Assembly (NCBI RefSeq): GCF_963678635.1
Contig: NW_026971484.1
Coordinates: 38,546-102,545 of the forward strand
DNA: 64,000 nucleotides
Direction: 5' to 3'
Source: Symsagittifera roscoffensis
Lineage: Eukaryota; Xenacoelomorpha; Acoela; Convolutidae
Part shown: positions 21,001-31,216 of the stretch, one piece after another
Layout of the letters: every line of letters starts with the position of its first letter
Numbering within the stretch: position 1 is the first letter of the stretch
Position numbers and translations under genes: made by a program
Notes under the pieces: model-generated
Told to the model about the DNA's origin: nothing
Seen by the model: the letters and a program-made list of their open reading frames with translations, nothing else
Databases searched by the model: none

Positions 21001-23960
21001 AAGGTTTGTTCTTTTGTATACTCAAAATTGAACCCATCCAGTTTCTCAACGAAGTCTCTCGTAGAGTATAAACAATTTTGGGGTGAATGTATTTGATTCG
21101 GTCCTTGCAACAGAGAAGATGGCGGTTTAAGTGGTCTGCTTTGTGGAAAAATGTATCACAAGTTGGGCATCCGAAGCATTTGAAGAAGTTGTCGATGTTA
21201 TTGACTTAGATAACATGGTTGTTGTTTCGTAGTAGTTTTACTGTATTCTGATATTTATCGATATTTCTCCGAGCTAATTCTACCACAAAATCTTGGTCTT
21301 TTATGTCGATATCGTAGATAAAGATGTTTTTCTCTACTACATCTTCAACTATTGGTAGATTAGCCATCGAAACTCCGAAATTGTTTCGTTTCACAACCCG
21401 ATTTTTCAAGAAATGCATTTAAAATCATGGAGGTGGATGTTTCAAAATTAGTTGTTTCATGTATATGATCTGCAAGCGCTCGAAACAAACACAAGTTGTC
21501 CTTGTATGGTTGTTGCGTGTGCGCATCCGAAATCAAACAATTTAGAAGTGGGTCGGGAATCACTGAATCTGGACATCCATTAGTACGTTTGTGAGTAAGG
21601 CGGCAAAAATGCTCACATTAGTGATCAATTTGAATCACCATTCTGTATTATGTCTCTCTTTTGTACAAACTTCAATGATATCTTGCTAATTGATCTTGTT
21701 CTGTATAGTCATCGAGTCTGCTTCAGTACAAAACAGCATAAATTTATCAGAGAGTGTGTTACTTTCATGAGCGTAGAAAAAACTGTATTCGCCGGTTTCT
21801 AAATTACATAATACAAATCCCAACGCAATGTTGGTTTTTGCTGCGCAATCAAGTTTTTCAAAGTTTTGATCCAGTTTTTCAATTACTAGATTAGGATCTA
21901 GTTTGAATGTTAAAAATTGAACACCTTGTGGCGTCCCTTTTCCAACGCAGTATTTGTCAAGTAGTGTTGACAGGCATTCAACTCATCTCGCAGCTGATCA
22001 CTTTCGTCCTCGTTTTCCGAGATTTTATTCAAATCTGCAACAGAATCACTCGTTTTCCTCGCTTTCAACCCGTGATCTTTCTTGCGATGTTGTTGAAGTG
22101 AATAATAGCTTGAAAATTCTTTCTCACACGACACACTTTGTAGACTTTGGGATTGACTTTACGTGCTTCTTGCTCGTATGGAATTTCATTTCCTTCTGTT
22201 TGTATGTACAATAACTGCATTTCTGACAAGAACTAACTCCTCGCACGCAACTCTTGCGATGTCGAGCCACAATGGCTCTTCTGTACTATTTGCCACAGAC
22301 CTCGCTATTCACTTTCTCATTACTGTTGAGTGCCGGCATCTGAAAAAAGTGGATGGTTTAGCTCGTAGCAGAATTAAACAAAAGTACATGACATGGTACC
22401 TACGAAATTGGGAGATTTAAAAAATCCTAAAAAATATATTAGATTATTTACTCTTACTTTGAATTGTTCAAAATTATTGAAAAAAATTTCAAGTAGAAAC
22501 ACAAGTAGTAAGTCTCTCGTAGAGTATAAACAATTTTGGGGTGAATGTATTTGATTCGGTCCTTGTAACAGAGAAGATGGCGGTTGAAGTGGTCTGCTTT
22601 GTGGAAAAATATATCACAAGTTGGGCATCGGAAGCATTTGAAGAAGTTGTCGATGTTATTGACTTAAATAACATGGTTGTTGTATCGTAGAAGTTTTACT
22701 GTATTCTGATTTTTACCGATATTTCTCCGAGCTAATTCTACCACAAAATCTTGGTCTTTTATGTCGATATCGTAGATAAAGATGTTTTTCTCTACTACAT
22801 CTTCAACTATTGGTAGATTAGCTATCGAAACTCAGAAATTGTTTCGTATCACAACCCGATTTTTCAAGAAATGCATTTAAAATTATGGAGGTGGATTTTT
22901 CAAAATTAGTTTTCTCATGTATATGAACTGCAAGCGCTCGAAACAAACACAAATTGTCCTTGTATGGTTGTTGCGTGTGCGCATCCGAAATCAAATTATT
23001 TACATGGTGATTCCTCGGAAGTGGGTCGGGAATCAATAGATCGGGACATCCATTAGTACGTTTGTGAGTAAGGCGGCACAAATGCTCACATTAGTGATCA
23101 ATTTGAATCACCATTTTGTATTATGTCTCTTTTTTGTACAAACTTCAATGATATCTTGCTAATTGATCTTGTTCTGTATAGTCATCGAGTCTGCTTCAGT
23201 ACAAAGCAGCATAAATTTATCAGAGATTGTGTTATTTTCATGAGCCTGGAACTAACTGTAACCGCCGGTTTCTAAATTACATAATACAAATCCCAGGGCA
23301 ATGTTGGTTTTCGCTGCACAATCAAGTTTTTCAAAGTTTTGATCCAGTTTTTCAATGACTAGATTAGGATCTTGTTTGATTGTTGAAAATTGAAAACCTT
23401 GTGACGTCCATTTTCTAACTCAGTATCTGTCAAGTAGTGTTGACAGGCATTCAACTCATCTCGCAGCTGATCACTTTCCTCCTCGTTTTCCGAGATTTTA
23501 TTAAAATCTGCAACAGAATCACTCGTTTTCCTCGCTTTCAACCCGTGATCTTTCTTGCGATGTTGTTGAATGGATTAATAGCTTGAAAACTCTTTCGCAC
23601 ACGATACACACTTTGAAGACTTTGGGGTTGACTTTACGTGCTTCTTGCTCGTAAGGAAATTCATTTCCTTCTGTTTGTATGTAAAGTAACTGCATTTGTG
23701 ACAAGAAATAACTCCTCGCACGCAACTCTTGCGATGTCGAGCCGCAATGGCTCTTCTGTACTCTTTACCATAGTCCTCGCTATTCACTTTCTCATTACTG
23801 TTGAGTGCCGGCATCTGAAAAAAGTGGATGGTTTAGCTCTTAGCAGAATTAAATAAATGTACATGACATGGTACCTACGAAGTTGGGAGATTTAAAAAAT
23901 CCCAAAAATATATCAGATTATTTACTCTTATTTTGAATTGTTCAAAATTATTGAAAATAT
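18072..23960 (-). pseudogene. Polinton/Maverick-type protein-primed DNA polymerase B, decayed
   Basis: Family-B polymerases of Polintons replicate these large DNA transposons from a protein primer. From N to C on the minus strand: Cys/His zinc-finger region (23,814-23,359), a CLFRALA segment (about 23,000), a C2H2 finger (about 22,600), then a second copy of this block (22,340-21,060). Next come an exonuclease I motif FDFQS (near 20,980), a PPTGLDNYNYLK segment (20,110), GGPSIIFTRKA (19,830), and a degraded motif A (near 19,750). Then FGYVQCDLSVP (19,260), FNFYLDLRLQCIKIHRFVQY (19,040), motif B SYGYQ (18,858), motif C altered to MNTDS (18,580), FPRTCCSKH (18,445) and a C-terminal PKRE..PLNL ending at TAA 18,072-18,074. 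There are many frameshifts and stops. No Polinton integrase, ATPase, protease or capsid gene was seen nearby. Confidence 0.8.
21054..22511. repeat. 1.46-kb tandem duplication inside the polymerase gene, left copy
   Basis: It begins at GTCTCTCGTAGAGTATAAAC (21,054) and is repeated from 22,512. The offset is 1,458 bp at the start and 1,476 bp near the end because of small indels. It encodes the zinc finger, CLFRALA and C2H2 N-terminal block, so the gene has this block twice in the same orientation. Confidence 0.85.
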
Positions 23961-23965
23961 TTTCA
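22512..23965. repeat. 1.46-kb tandem duplication inside the polymerase gene, right copy
   Basis: Partner of 21,054-22,511, ending in a TTGTTCAAAATTATTGAAA segment also present at the end of the left copy. On the minus strand this is the 5' (N-terminal) copy. The copies differ by scattered substitutions and short indels. Confidence 0.85.
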
Positions 23966-25076
23966 AGTAGTAATACAAAAAATAGAACGATTGCTTTTAT
24001 AGTAAAAGAAAATCAAAATGAGATGACTTTTATTTACTTTTGCTTAGAGAAAATCAACCAACCAGAAATTAGTATTCTTTTAGTAACACTGCTCGCTGGA
24101 AATCAACCAATCAGAATCCAGCATTTTCTAAAAGTGAACTACGTATCAGTTTTTAAAAATCTTAATCTTTTTATTTGAAAAACGTCTATCAAAAAACATT
24201 GAATTTTCCCGAGTTACTCTACAACAGAAAAAAAAATTCCACGTGATTTTCTCATTGATAAAATAGATGTTGAATCTTACTTTTTTCACAACTTTTGGAC
24301 GTTTATATTGTCCAAAATAGAGTTCTCCGACTAAGTAAAGATCTGTTTAGGGAACTCAATCAAAGAGTTTACTTTTGATCCACATATTGAGTATCAAAGC
24401 TTCAAACTTACGGCTCAATTACACCTCACAAGGAAAGAATTTTTGTTTATTCTCGAGAGTTTGAAGCCAATAAAACATCGTACAATACAATATCCAAGAC
24501 TCTTTTTATCCCCTCCCCAATACCCAAACACGTATAAACTCCCTAGCAAAGTTCTTTATTCCCTCATTTCTTTAAGGATTTTTAAAGTTCAAAATCCTGT
24601 TTGATTCGGTTTGGAATCAGAACTTTGAGTTAGCCTCCCAAATTTACATCAAAAAAAGAACATGACTATCTACTCAAAATTTCTCATTAATTTGATTTAA
24701 AAAAATAGCAGAGATGTTACTTTTATTAATTTTCTTTCTTTTGTTACTCATATCAAAATTTCTTAATTCTAGTGCAAACAACTTTTGGTCATTTATTTTT
24801 TTGGTTGCTTTTGTGTTTTTTTTCTACTTATTTGGAAAATTCAAGTCCTTAAAAGGCTCCGCTGATTGGAAACTTCAATGTGTAAAATTAACCGAAAATG
24901 GAACCTTGTTTCCGATTGGACACGACTTTTCTATAAGAATTCCATAAAATGGAGCTGAAATCTGATTGGAGACGACTACAATCCAAATAAAAAAATTAAT
25001 TCTGATTGGTTGAACCCACATATTCGAGTTGAAGATATCACTCACTTCTAACTAAATTTTTTTTTTCAAATCAAAT
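23966..25076. other. AT-rich intergenic DNA with CCAAT-type motifs
   Basis: No convincing gene. A hydrophobic ORF at 24,714-24,947 is open but is made mostly of Phe/Leu codons in AT-rich sequence. CTGATTGG-type motifs (inverse CCAAT) occur at 24,862, 24,912, 24,961 and 25,001, spaced 40-50 bp. ATTCTGATTGGTTGA at 24,999-25,013 is present in inverted orientation at 24,103-24,117. The stretch ends where retroelement copy B begins abruptly in mid-RT. Confidence 0.5.
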
Positions 25077-25648
25077 ACCGTCGAGACAGGGTACCACTGA
25101 GGAAGCATGACAGATACAAGACGGGTTTTGCTTGCGAACTGGGATTGTTTCAATGGAAGAGGATGCCCTTTGGCCTCTGCAATGTGACAGCCACCTTCCA
25201 ACGACTAATGGCACAGGCGCTGACGAGCGTAAGAAAGAGATATGGCAATTTAGTAATGTGCTACGTAGATGACGTAGTGGTTGCAACACCCACACTGGAA
25301 GACCACATTGAACGTCTGGACGAGGCGTTTGCTTGTATGAAGAGAGCAGGACTGAAGTGCAAATCATGGAAGTGTAAAATTTTCAAAGACTCGGTCAAAA
25401 ACGTGGGAAGAATGGTGGACAAACCAGGTATTAGACCAGACCCAGATGCGGTAGAGGCAGTGCTGACTTGGAAATTGCCAAAAATAGAGCACCAATTGAT
25501 GAGCTTCTTAGGTTTCGCAAACTACTACAGGGAGTTCATCAATGGCTATCCAGACAAACTATATCGAAAGCAACAACTCATGAGGCACAAGGTTAAGAAT
25601 AACGCAGCAGAGGAATCGTTTCAAAGAAAAAAAACGGAGTTTTGCTAA
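25077..25648 (+). pseudogene. Reverse transcriptase, 5'-truncated (retroelement copy B)
   Basis: Reverse transcriptase copies element RNA into DNA. The reading begins just before FACELGLFQWKRMPFGLCN (domains 3-4 of gypsy-type RT), so the fingers and motif A Asp are absent. The catalytic YVDD box is intact at 25,262-25,273, followed by a HIERLDEAF helix, the GLKCK.SKC-type segment, a GRMV segment, and FLGFANYYREFI, the RT connection hallmark of Ty3/gypsy elements. A stop at 25,646-25,648 splits it from the RNase H part. The upstream junction to AT-rich DNA at about 25,076 marks truncation or deletion. Confidence 0.85.
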
Positions 25649-25654
25649 GCACCA

Positions 25655-26110
25655 GTGCTGGGGATGCCGACGGAAAAGGGAATGTACGCGCCGGACACGG
25701 ATGCATCGGTGGTAGCGATCTCTGGAATACTCCACCAAGAACAGGATATGAACGGAAAGACAGTCTTGAGACCGATAGCTTACGGGAGCAAAGTCTTGAG
25801 TGATACAGAGAAGAATTACGGAGCACCCAAAGCGGAAATGTTAGCGGTGGTTACCTTTGTTGAAAAATACAGGGCATACCTGGGTAACGAGCCATTCAAG
25901 CTGCGAGTCGACAACAGAGCACTCAGTTGGTTAAAAACGTACTCAGTGGACCAGAGCTCCATCGGGAGATGGAGAGTGCAACTAGATGGTTACAATATTA
26001 TTATTGAGCACAGAACAAGAGACAAACATCAAAATGCCGACAGCTTGAGCAAAAAGATAGAGTTTTACGAGAGACAAGAGCAAAAGGAGACCGACAGGCC
26101 GGAAATATAA
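25655..26110 (+). pseudogene. RNase H domain (retroelement copy B)
   Basis: RNase H removes the RNA strand during reverse transcription. The sequence has the Ty3/gypsy pattern: DTDASVVAISGIL (first Asp), YGAPKAEMLAV (Glu), LRVDNRALSWL (second Asp) and KHQNADSLSKK (last Asp). It is open for 151 codons and ends at a TAA. It follows the RT directly and would be part of one polyprotein in an intact element. Confidence 0.85.
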
Positions 26111-27050
26111 GAGGGTTTCTCCTTTATGGACAAGGAGACGTATGACGAGGTGGCTTGACAAGTCGGGGAAACCATTAGATGACCATCCAGAGCTACCAGC
26201 AGAAAATGGGACAAAAGAAATTTTCAAGAGGAAAACAGGTATGCCAAGGGAATGATGCTCAAGTCGAAGATAGTGAGGGAAACACTAAAAGCAAAAATGT
26301 ATTACCTTGATGAAGTGGAGACAAGAAAGGTGACGATAGGAGACGATCTGAGGATACTACCCGAGAAACTAGCCGACGATAAACCGGTAGCCCGGAACAA
26401 TGATAAAGACAAACCGGATGTCACCATTTTGAAATGAGGGGAAGCGGCTCAACATCAAGGCGAAGACTCAACAATACGGCAACCAGACGAAAAAAAAATT
26501 GTGCGGATTTTGGTCGGGAAGATCCCAGAGGACATACTAAGACAGACTACGCTTCGGAAAAAGAAATTGACCTTCAAGAATGAAGCCGAACTTATAGGAA
26601 CAGATCAAGAGTCCAGGGAGTGGTCAAAATCAGAAGGAGATATTGAGGAAGAAAATTTGTCCGGGGAGTCGGAAGAAAGGGAGGAGGACTCGGAGATAGT
26701 GGTGATGATCAAGATAGTCTTTGCATGATATTAGCAGAAGAGAAAATGAGGCACCGAGACAGGGAACTACAAACAGACTCTTCCGCAGGAACTTACAACC
26801 TAGAGCAACAGGATGCGTACGGGGGAGAAGAGCTTGAGAAGATAGTGGTGTCAAGGAAACCATTCATTGAGCAATCGTGCGACTCAAACGAATCTGAAAC
26901 CGGATGATGATAGGGAGGTCTTGAGAAGGATAGTTTGCGTTAAGCTAAAAGACGACATCCACAGTCCCGGAGAACTGAATGGTCAAATGATGGTATTGAA
27001 GGAACACGTCAAAGCGAGATACATCGGACCTGATACGAGCCCAGAAGATT
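26111..27050 (+). pseudogene. Linker between RNase H and integrase (retroelement copy B)
   Basis: Highly charged, Glu/Lys-rich segments in three frames (26,252-26,437, 26,501-26,728 and 26,867-27,052) with stops between. A KIPEDILRQTT segment recurs at 36,113 and 43,735, where the mosaic copies begin. No folded domain recognised. This long acidic linker is unusual for gypsy-type pol. Confidence 0.6.
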
Positions 27051-28325
27051 GACGACAAGATGACGAGAAACCTCTCCGAATGGATCCGGACTGGGGACAA
27101 GGAGAAAGGAGACCTGGAAGAGGATAGTTAAATGATCTTAAACCAGTTCTACAAAGAGAAAAGGGATTTACTCTATCACACAGCTGATGGTGTGGTAGCC
27201 TGCAAGAGGAAAGATGAGGAAAAGATATTACACAAGCATAATCTCATCATAGTAACCGCACGACCAGATGGGACATCAGGGGATAGACAAGGTACAACAA
27301 AGAAGACTACACAGGTTTGATTGACCAGGGTTGAGAAAGGCTTGCTAAAGGGGGTGAACACATGTTTGTTGTGTTTGCAAGTGAAGGACCCTAGAAAAAT
27401 GAAATTCCCAATTAAGTCCGTGGAAAGCTCGGAATTTAACGAGGTCGTGCAGATAGACTATCAGAAGATCTGCATGACGGACTCGGGACACAATCAGATA
27501 CTGGTATTTACAGACTACTTCACGAAACTGGCAGAAGCGGAAAAATGTCAGACGGCCTCAGCGGAAGAGACTTGTGATCATTTGATAACGCACTGGATAT
27601 CACGATGCGGTTGTCCGATGACATTCCATTCGGACAATGGGAAAGCCTTCGTGGGGGACCTGACAAAAGAACTGACGAGGAAATCGCATTTTGCTCAAGC
27701 GCATTCAACAACCTACCATCCCCAAACGAATGGATTAGTGGAGAGGCAGAAGAGAACTCTGGTGAACAGAACAGAAATCTTGCTCGAGATACATGACGGA
27801 TTGGGGAAAATATCTGCCATAAGTGGTAGGTGCGTATAACAGCACGCATTACTCAACAACAGGGATCAGTCCTTTCATGATGTTGACTGGAAGGGAGAGA
27901 GCAATGCCCTTGATATTTTTTTATCCAGAGTACGAAGGAAAGAAGACGTCGCCACAGGCGTACGTGAAGGAAGCGGTCAGGAGACAACAACAATTGAACG
28001 AGCTCTGTAGAAGGAACAAGGCGCATTCACAGATGAGACAGCGGAAAAAGTACGATTAAAAAACACTTCAGGCGAAACCGTATGATGTGGGACAAAACGT
28101 CTGGGTGTTCCAGAAGGTCGTACCCCCAAAAGGGACTAAGAAGCTACTGAAGAAATGAAGAGGACCGTTTATGATAACGGAGCTACACCAGCAGGGCCGG
28201 TTCTATCGCTTGAGTACAGGGCGTGCGGCGCACTACGAAAATCTGAAGCCTGACGTCCAATCTCCGGAAGACTGGTCTGTACCACAGAACATGGAAGGAC
28301 TTACCTACTGGTATAACCAGCATGT
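27051..28325 (+). pseudogene. Integrase (retroelement copy B)
   Basis: Integrase inserts element DNA into the host genome. The zinc-binding region (27,132-27,400) is frameshifted; a CLLCLQVK pair supplies the two Cys, and the second His segment (MGHQG) is out of frame. The core (27,321-27,784) keeps the DD35E triad: Asp 27,456-27,458 (VVQIDYQ), Asp 27,633-27,635 (FHSDNGKAF) and Glu 27,741-27,743 (NGLVERQ), with 58 and 35 residues between. The C-terminal part (27,823-28,059) has GISPFMMLTGRERAMPL. A GRFYRLSTGRAAHYENLKP segment near 28,196-28,250 is the usual gypsy integrase tail. Frames change near 27,320, 27,810 and 28,060. Confidence 0.85.
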
Positions 28326-29600
28326 GAGGTGAACGAGAAAGGCACCGGAGAGAAGAATGACGGCAATGAGGACGTGAGCATTGATGATAATGAGAAGATA
28401 GAGGTGGATTCGGAAGAAGGATCTTTCGCGGAAGAAGATTGGAATGATCCAGAGCAGAACGAGGTACCAAAAAGGACCGAACCAGACCAACCAAGGACCA
28501 CAGGGACGAGGAAAGGCGATCGCAAACAGACAGGCATGAGATACAACAGGTATGGTGACGACTCCTTGATTGACAAGATACAACCAAATGAGATAAGCGA
28601 GGAGTTGGTGAACGTGGGCGAGCTGGTAGCCGATGAAGAGTGGCTGATCATCAACGACAGCGAGCATTCCTTGCAAGAAGACTACTCAGTACCGGAACGA
28701 GAAGTAGACCTGGAACAAAGCGAGATAGAAAGAGCGATAATACAAACCTGAGAGTACTGGAATGGATGCATAATCTTGAGACTGACGAAAGGGAGGCGCA
28801 AAACGTCCAGCAAGTGGACGTGTCAGCAATGAAACATGTGAATACAGAGAATCCACTATTTGGTTGGACAGCCACATACCGGCTGCTAGAAATACCACCG
28901 GATAACTTGAACCCAGCACCATCGACGGGGACGTCAATAAATATTTTTGTCCGTGGAGTTAGGGCAGGACTTACCCACACCGAAAATTTGATAATAAAGA
29001 AGATCAAGGAAGTAAAAGAGACTAACTGATTGGAGTTGGATCAAGAGGAAGCTGAGCCTACCATAGGAAGAAATTTTAAGACGAAAATTGGGATACCGAA
29101 TGAATATTCAGAGAGCATCCAGATCAGAGACAGCGACTTCATTTTGTCAGATAGGACAAGTGCGATCTCCATAACAGCGGACATGAGCTTCAACACGAGA
29201 CTAGAAGCAGACTTTAAAAAAGAATCAGAACGTGGCATTTCTATCCAGGCTGAGGCCAGGTTAGGAGGATAGCTGCGCTTCCTCCTTCAATTTCACATGT
29301 TCCTGCTAGATATCTGTGTTTTTTGGAGACGAGGATCAACGAGAGGAACACGATAAACCCCGAGCAAGTAATGTTGGCGCTAACGAGGTTGAGGGACTTC
29401 ATGATCGAAAGAGGGATATGAGAGGTTTCAATGCCGGTTTACGATCCAAACAGGGGCAGGTTGAACCCTAGGGAACTATACGCCATCCTACACGAGGTCT
29501 TTGCAGACACGGAGATATTGGTGCACCTACACAAAAAGTACTACTTGAGTATCGCCTGAGCTTTGAAACGATATGGAAGTCTTGAGTTGGGGGGCACATG
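28326..29600 (+). pseudogene. Acidic pol tail and terminal conserved segment (retroelement copy B)
   Basis: After the integrase, 28,329-28,751 encodes an acidic stretch rich in Glu and Asp, then 28,745-29,029 a segment with VLEWMHNLETDE, NPLFGWTATYRLLEIPP and APSTGTSINI. 29,030-29,272 continues, and 29,281-29,575 matches the 112-codon open frame at 38,370-38,708 but has stops. This extension of some 400 residues beyond the integrase has no domain I recognise. It is shared by copies A (partly), B and the tandem units. Confidence 0.6.
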
Positions 29601-30011
29601 GTTCTTGAGCTATGTAAAAGGGGGCACGAATCAGGTAGATGAAATTTAATGTAATTGGCATGACAATTAAAATCTGGAGAGTTAATGGTGCTAAAATATA
29701 TAATGAATCTGCATGTTTTTAACATCTAAATTGAATCATTTTAATGGAGTTACTAGGATAATGTCTTAAAGGTATTACTGGGGGAGGTTTATGCTAGGCA
29801 GGAGCAAAAGCATCTTAGTCCAAAAACAAATTCTATTTTCAGATTGATTTTCAAATTGAATTGACAACCAAACTACACTTATTCGAACAAAACAAGAGAG
29901 ATCTCGAACGGTTCTTCACTAGCAGTACTGGAGGAAGATTTTTCTTGAGTTTAATTGAACAGATATTTCTTGAGTTGCTTGCTACGTGAGATCGCTAGAA
30001 AAGAATCAACG
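29601..30011 (+). promoter_or_regulatory. pol-ORF2 spacer with conserved splice-like signals
   Basis: Non-coding spacer. It holds a donor-like TCAG|GTAGATG (about 29,631) and an acceptor-like TTCTATTTTCAG|ATTG (about 29,844). Both are conserved at 38,733/38,936 and, with one change in the tract, in the 46.3-kb spacer. ORF2 starts about 165 bp after the acceptor. A spliced ORF2 message is a reasonable inference; an unrecognised LTR or internal promoter is an alternative. Confidence 0.35.
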
Positions 30012-31216
30012 ATGGCGGATCGTTTCTGGAAGTCTACGCCAGCAGCGCTCAAAAGACCCACCCTCGATGACCTATACAAGCGCTTGAGGGACCTCGATTA
30101 TACGCAAGTGGACGAGAGACTGGCGTTAATGTTGAAGGCCATCCTGTAACTGGAAGCACAAGGCGAGTACAGGGAGTCAGCGACTGAAGCCGTATTGATG
30201 GTGGGATACACTTCAGACGGAGTATTAGATCAGGAGCAGAGCCAGTTCCCTCCTTGCGCAATCTAGAGGCAAACACAGTTAGGCCTTTGGGTTGGAAAGC
30301 AGCGCAACGAGCGAGGAGAGATGCCTTCCACGACGCTTCTCGGGCTGAATATTTCACACAGCCCAGGATACCCAAGCACGCATTCCACTTGATCATAGGG
30401 GACAGCCTGATACGAGTTTTGACGCCAATCCACGCGCATTGGCAGGTTGGGATCTTGAGTTCTTCTGGTGCAGCAAAAACCCAGATGTTGGCGTCGCTAG
30501 AAATGCTGGACATGACGAAGATATACACGGTCACACTGTTGCTAGGAACCAATGACGTGTCCAGAGGCGAGCAGAGGAAGGTAATGAGGCTGCAGGAGAA
30601 GATGAGCTGCATTCCTGAGGAATTGAGGATCTATCTTGATCCAGCCATACTCACTTTTTGCACCGTCCTTTACAACATGGTGGCTGACCAGAACGCGAGG
30701 GAGATGAACGATAGGGTGCGCAATCTCAATGAAATCATCAGGCAAATACAGCAGAGAAGCGTACTTCCCGTGGGACTACTCGACGTGGCAAGCATGATGG
30801 AACACTCCTTTCCAGATGATGCGTCTTCGGATGGCATCCACTACGATAGGCCCAGGGGCATGGAGTAGCTGAACGGTGTCTTCCAACGGCACATAAACTT
30901 TCTGGAGTCAGAAGTGCTGGAGACGGGCCAGTTCACCTTTGGTCCACCCCCAATACCTCCCTTTTTCGCTGCTAGGCCCTTGTCTGATCGTCTGGGAGGA
31001 AGGCCCGACTCGAGAGAAAGCTCAAGGAGCAGCAGGAGCAGGCAACTAGGAGCCACACCGATGGAAGGTGACGAGGAGGAGTCATCCACACCCCGGAGCT
31101 CGGTAGTGTCCTCGGTTCTGGTGGTGGACAACAAGAAGACGGATAGACCGGGAGAGACGAGCAAAGCTCGATATTGGAAGAAGAAAAGATCCGGACCTGG
31201 AGGATCTGGCATTTAG
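30012..31216 (+). pseudogene. ORF2 N-terminus with SGNH/GDSL hydrolase domain (retroelement copy B)
   Basis: Starts at ATG 30,012 (MADRFWKSTPAALKRPTLDD). One stop (about 30,147) and one frameshift (about 30,255) precede a 204-codon open stretch. SGNH hydrolases are Ser-Asp-His esterases and lipases. Block I GDSL is at 30,398-30,409 (Ser codon 30,404-30,406), block III GTND at 30,545-30,556, and block V D-G-I-H at 30,830-30,841. A Gly sits in the SSSGAA segment between, as expected for block II. The triad is therefore intact. A TAG at 30,866-30,868 replaces what is probably Trp. The same frame then runs to 31,216 through a Ser/Arg-rich, Lys-rich segment. It lies downstream of pol, the position of env in retroviruses, but shows no signal peptide or membrane anchor. 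Confidence 0.75.

Noticed and set aside
24714-24947. Hydrophobic 77-residue ORF
   Set aside because: Phe/Leu-rich because of T-rich sequence; no second evidence for coding.
30049-30612. 187-residue minus-strand ORF
   Set aside because: Antisense to the SGNH domain, whose motifs are unambiguous on the plus strand.
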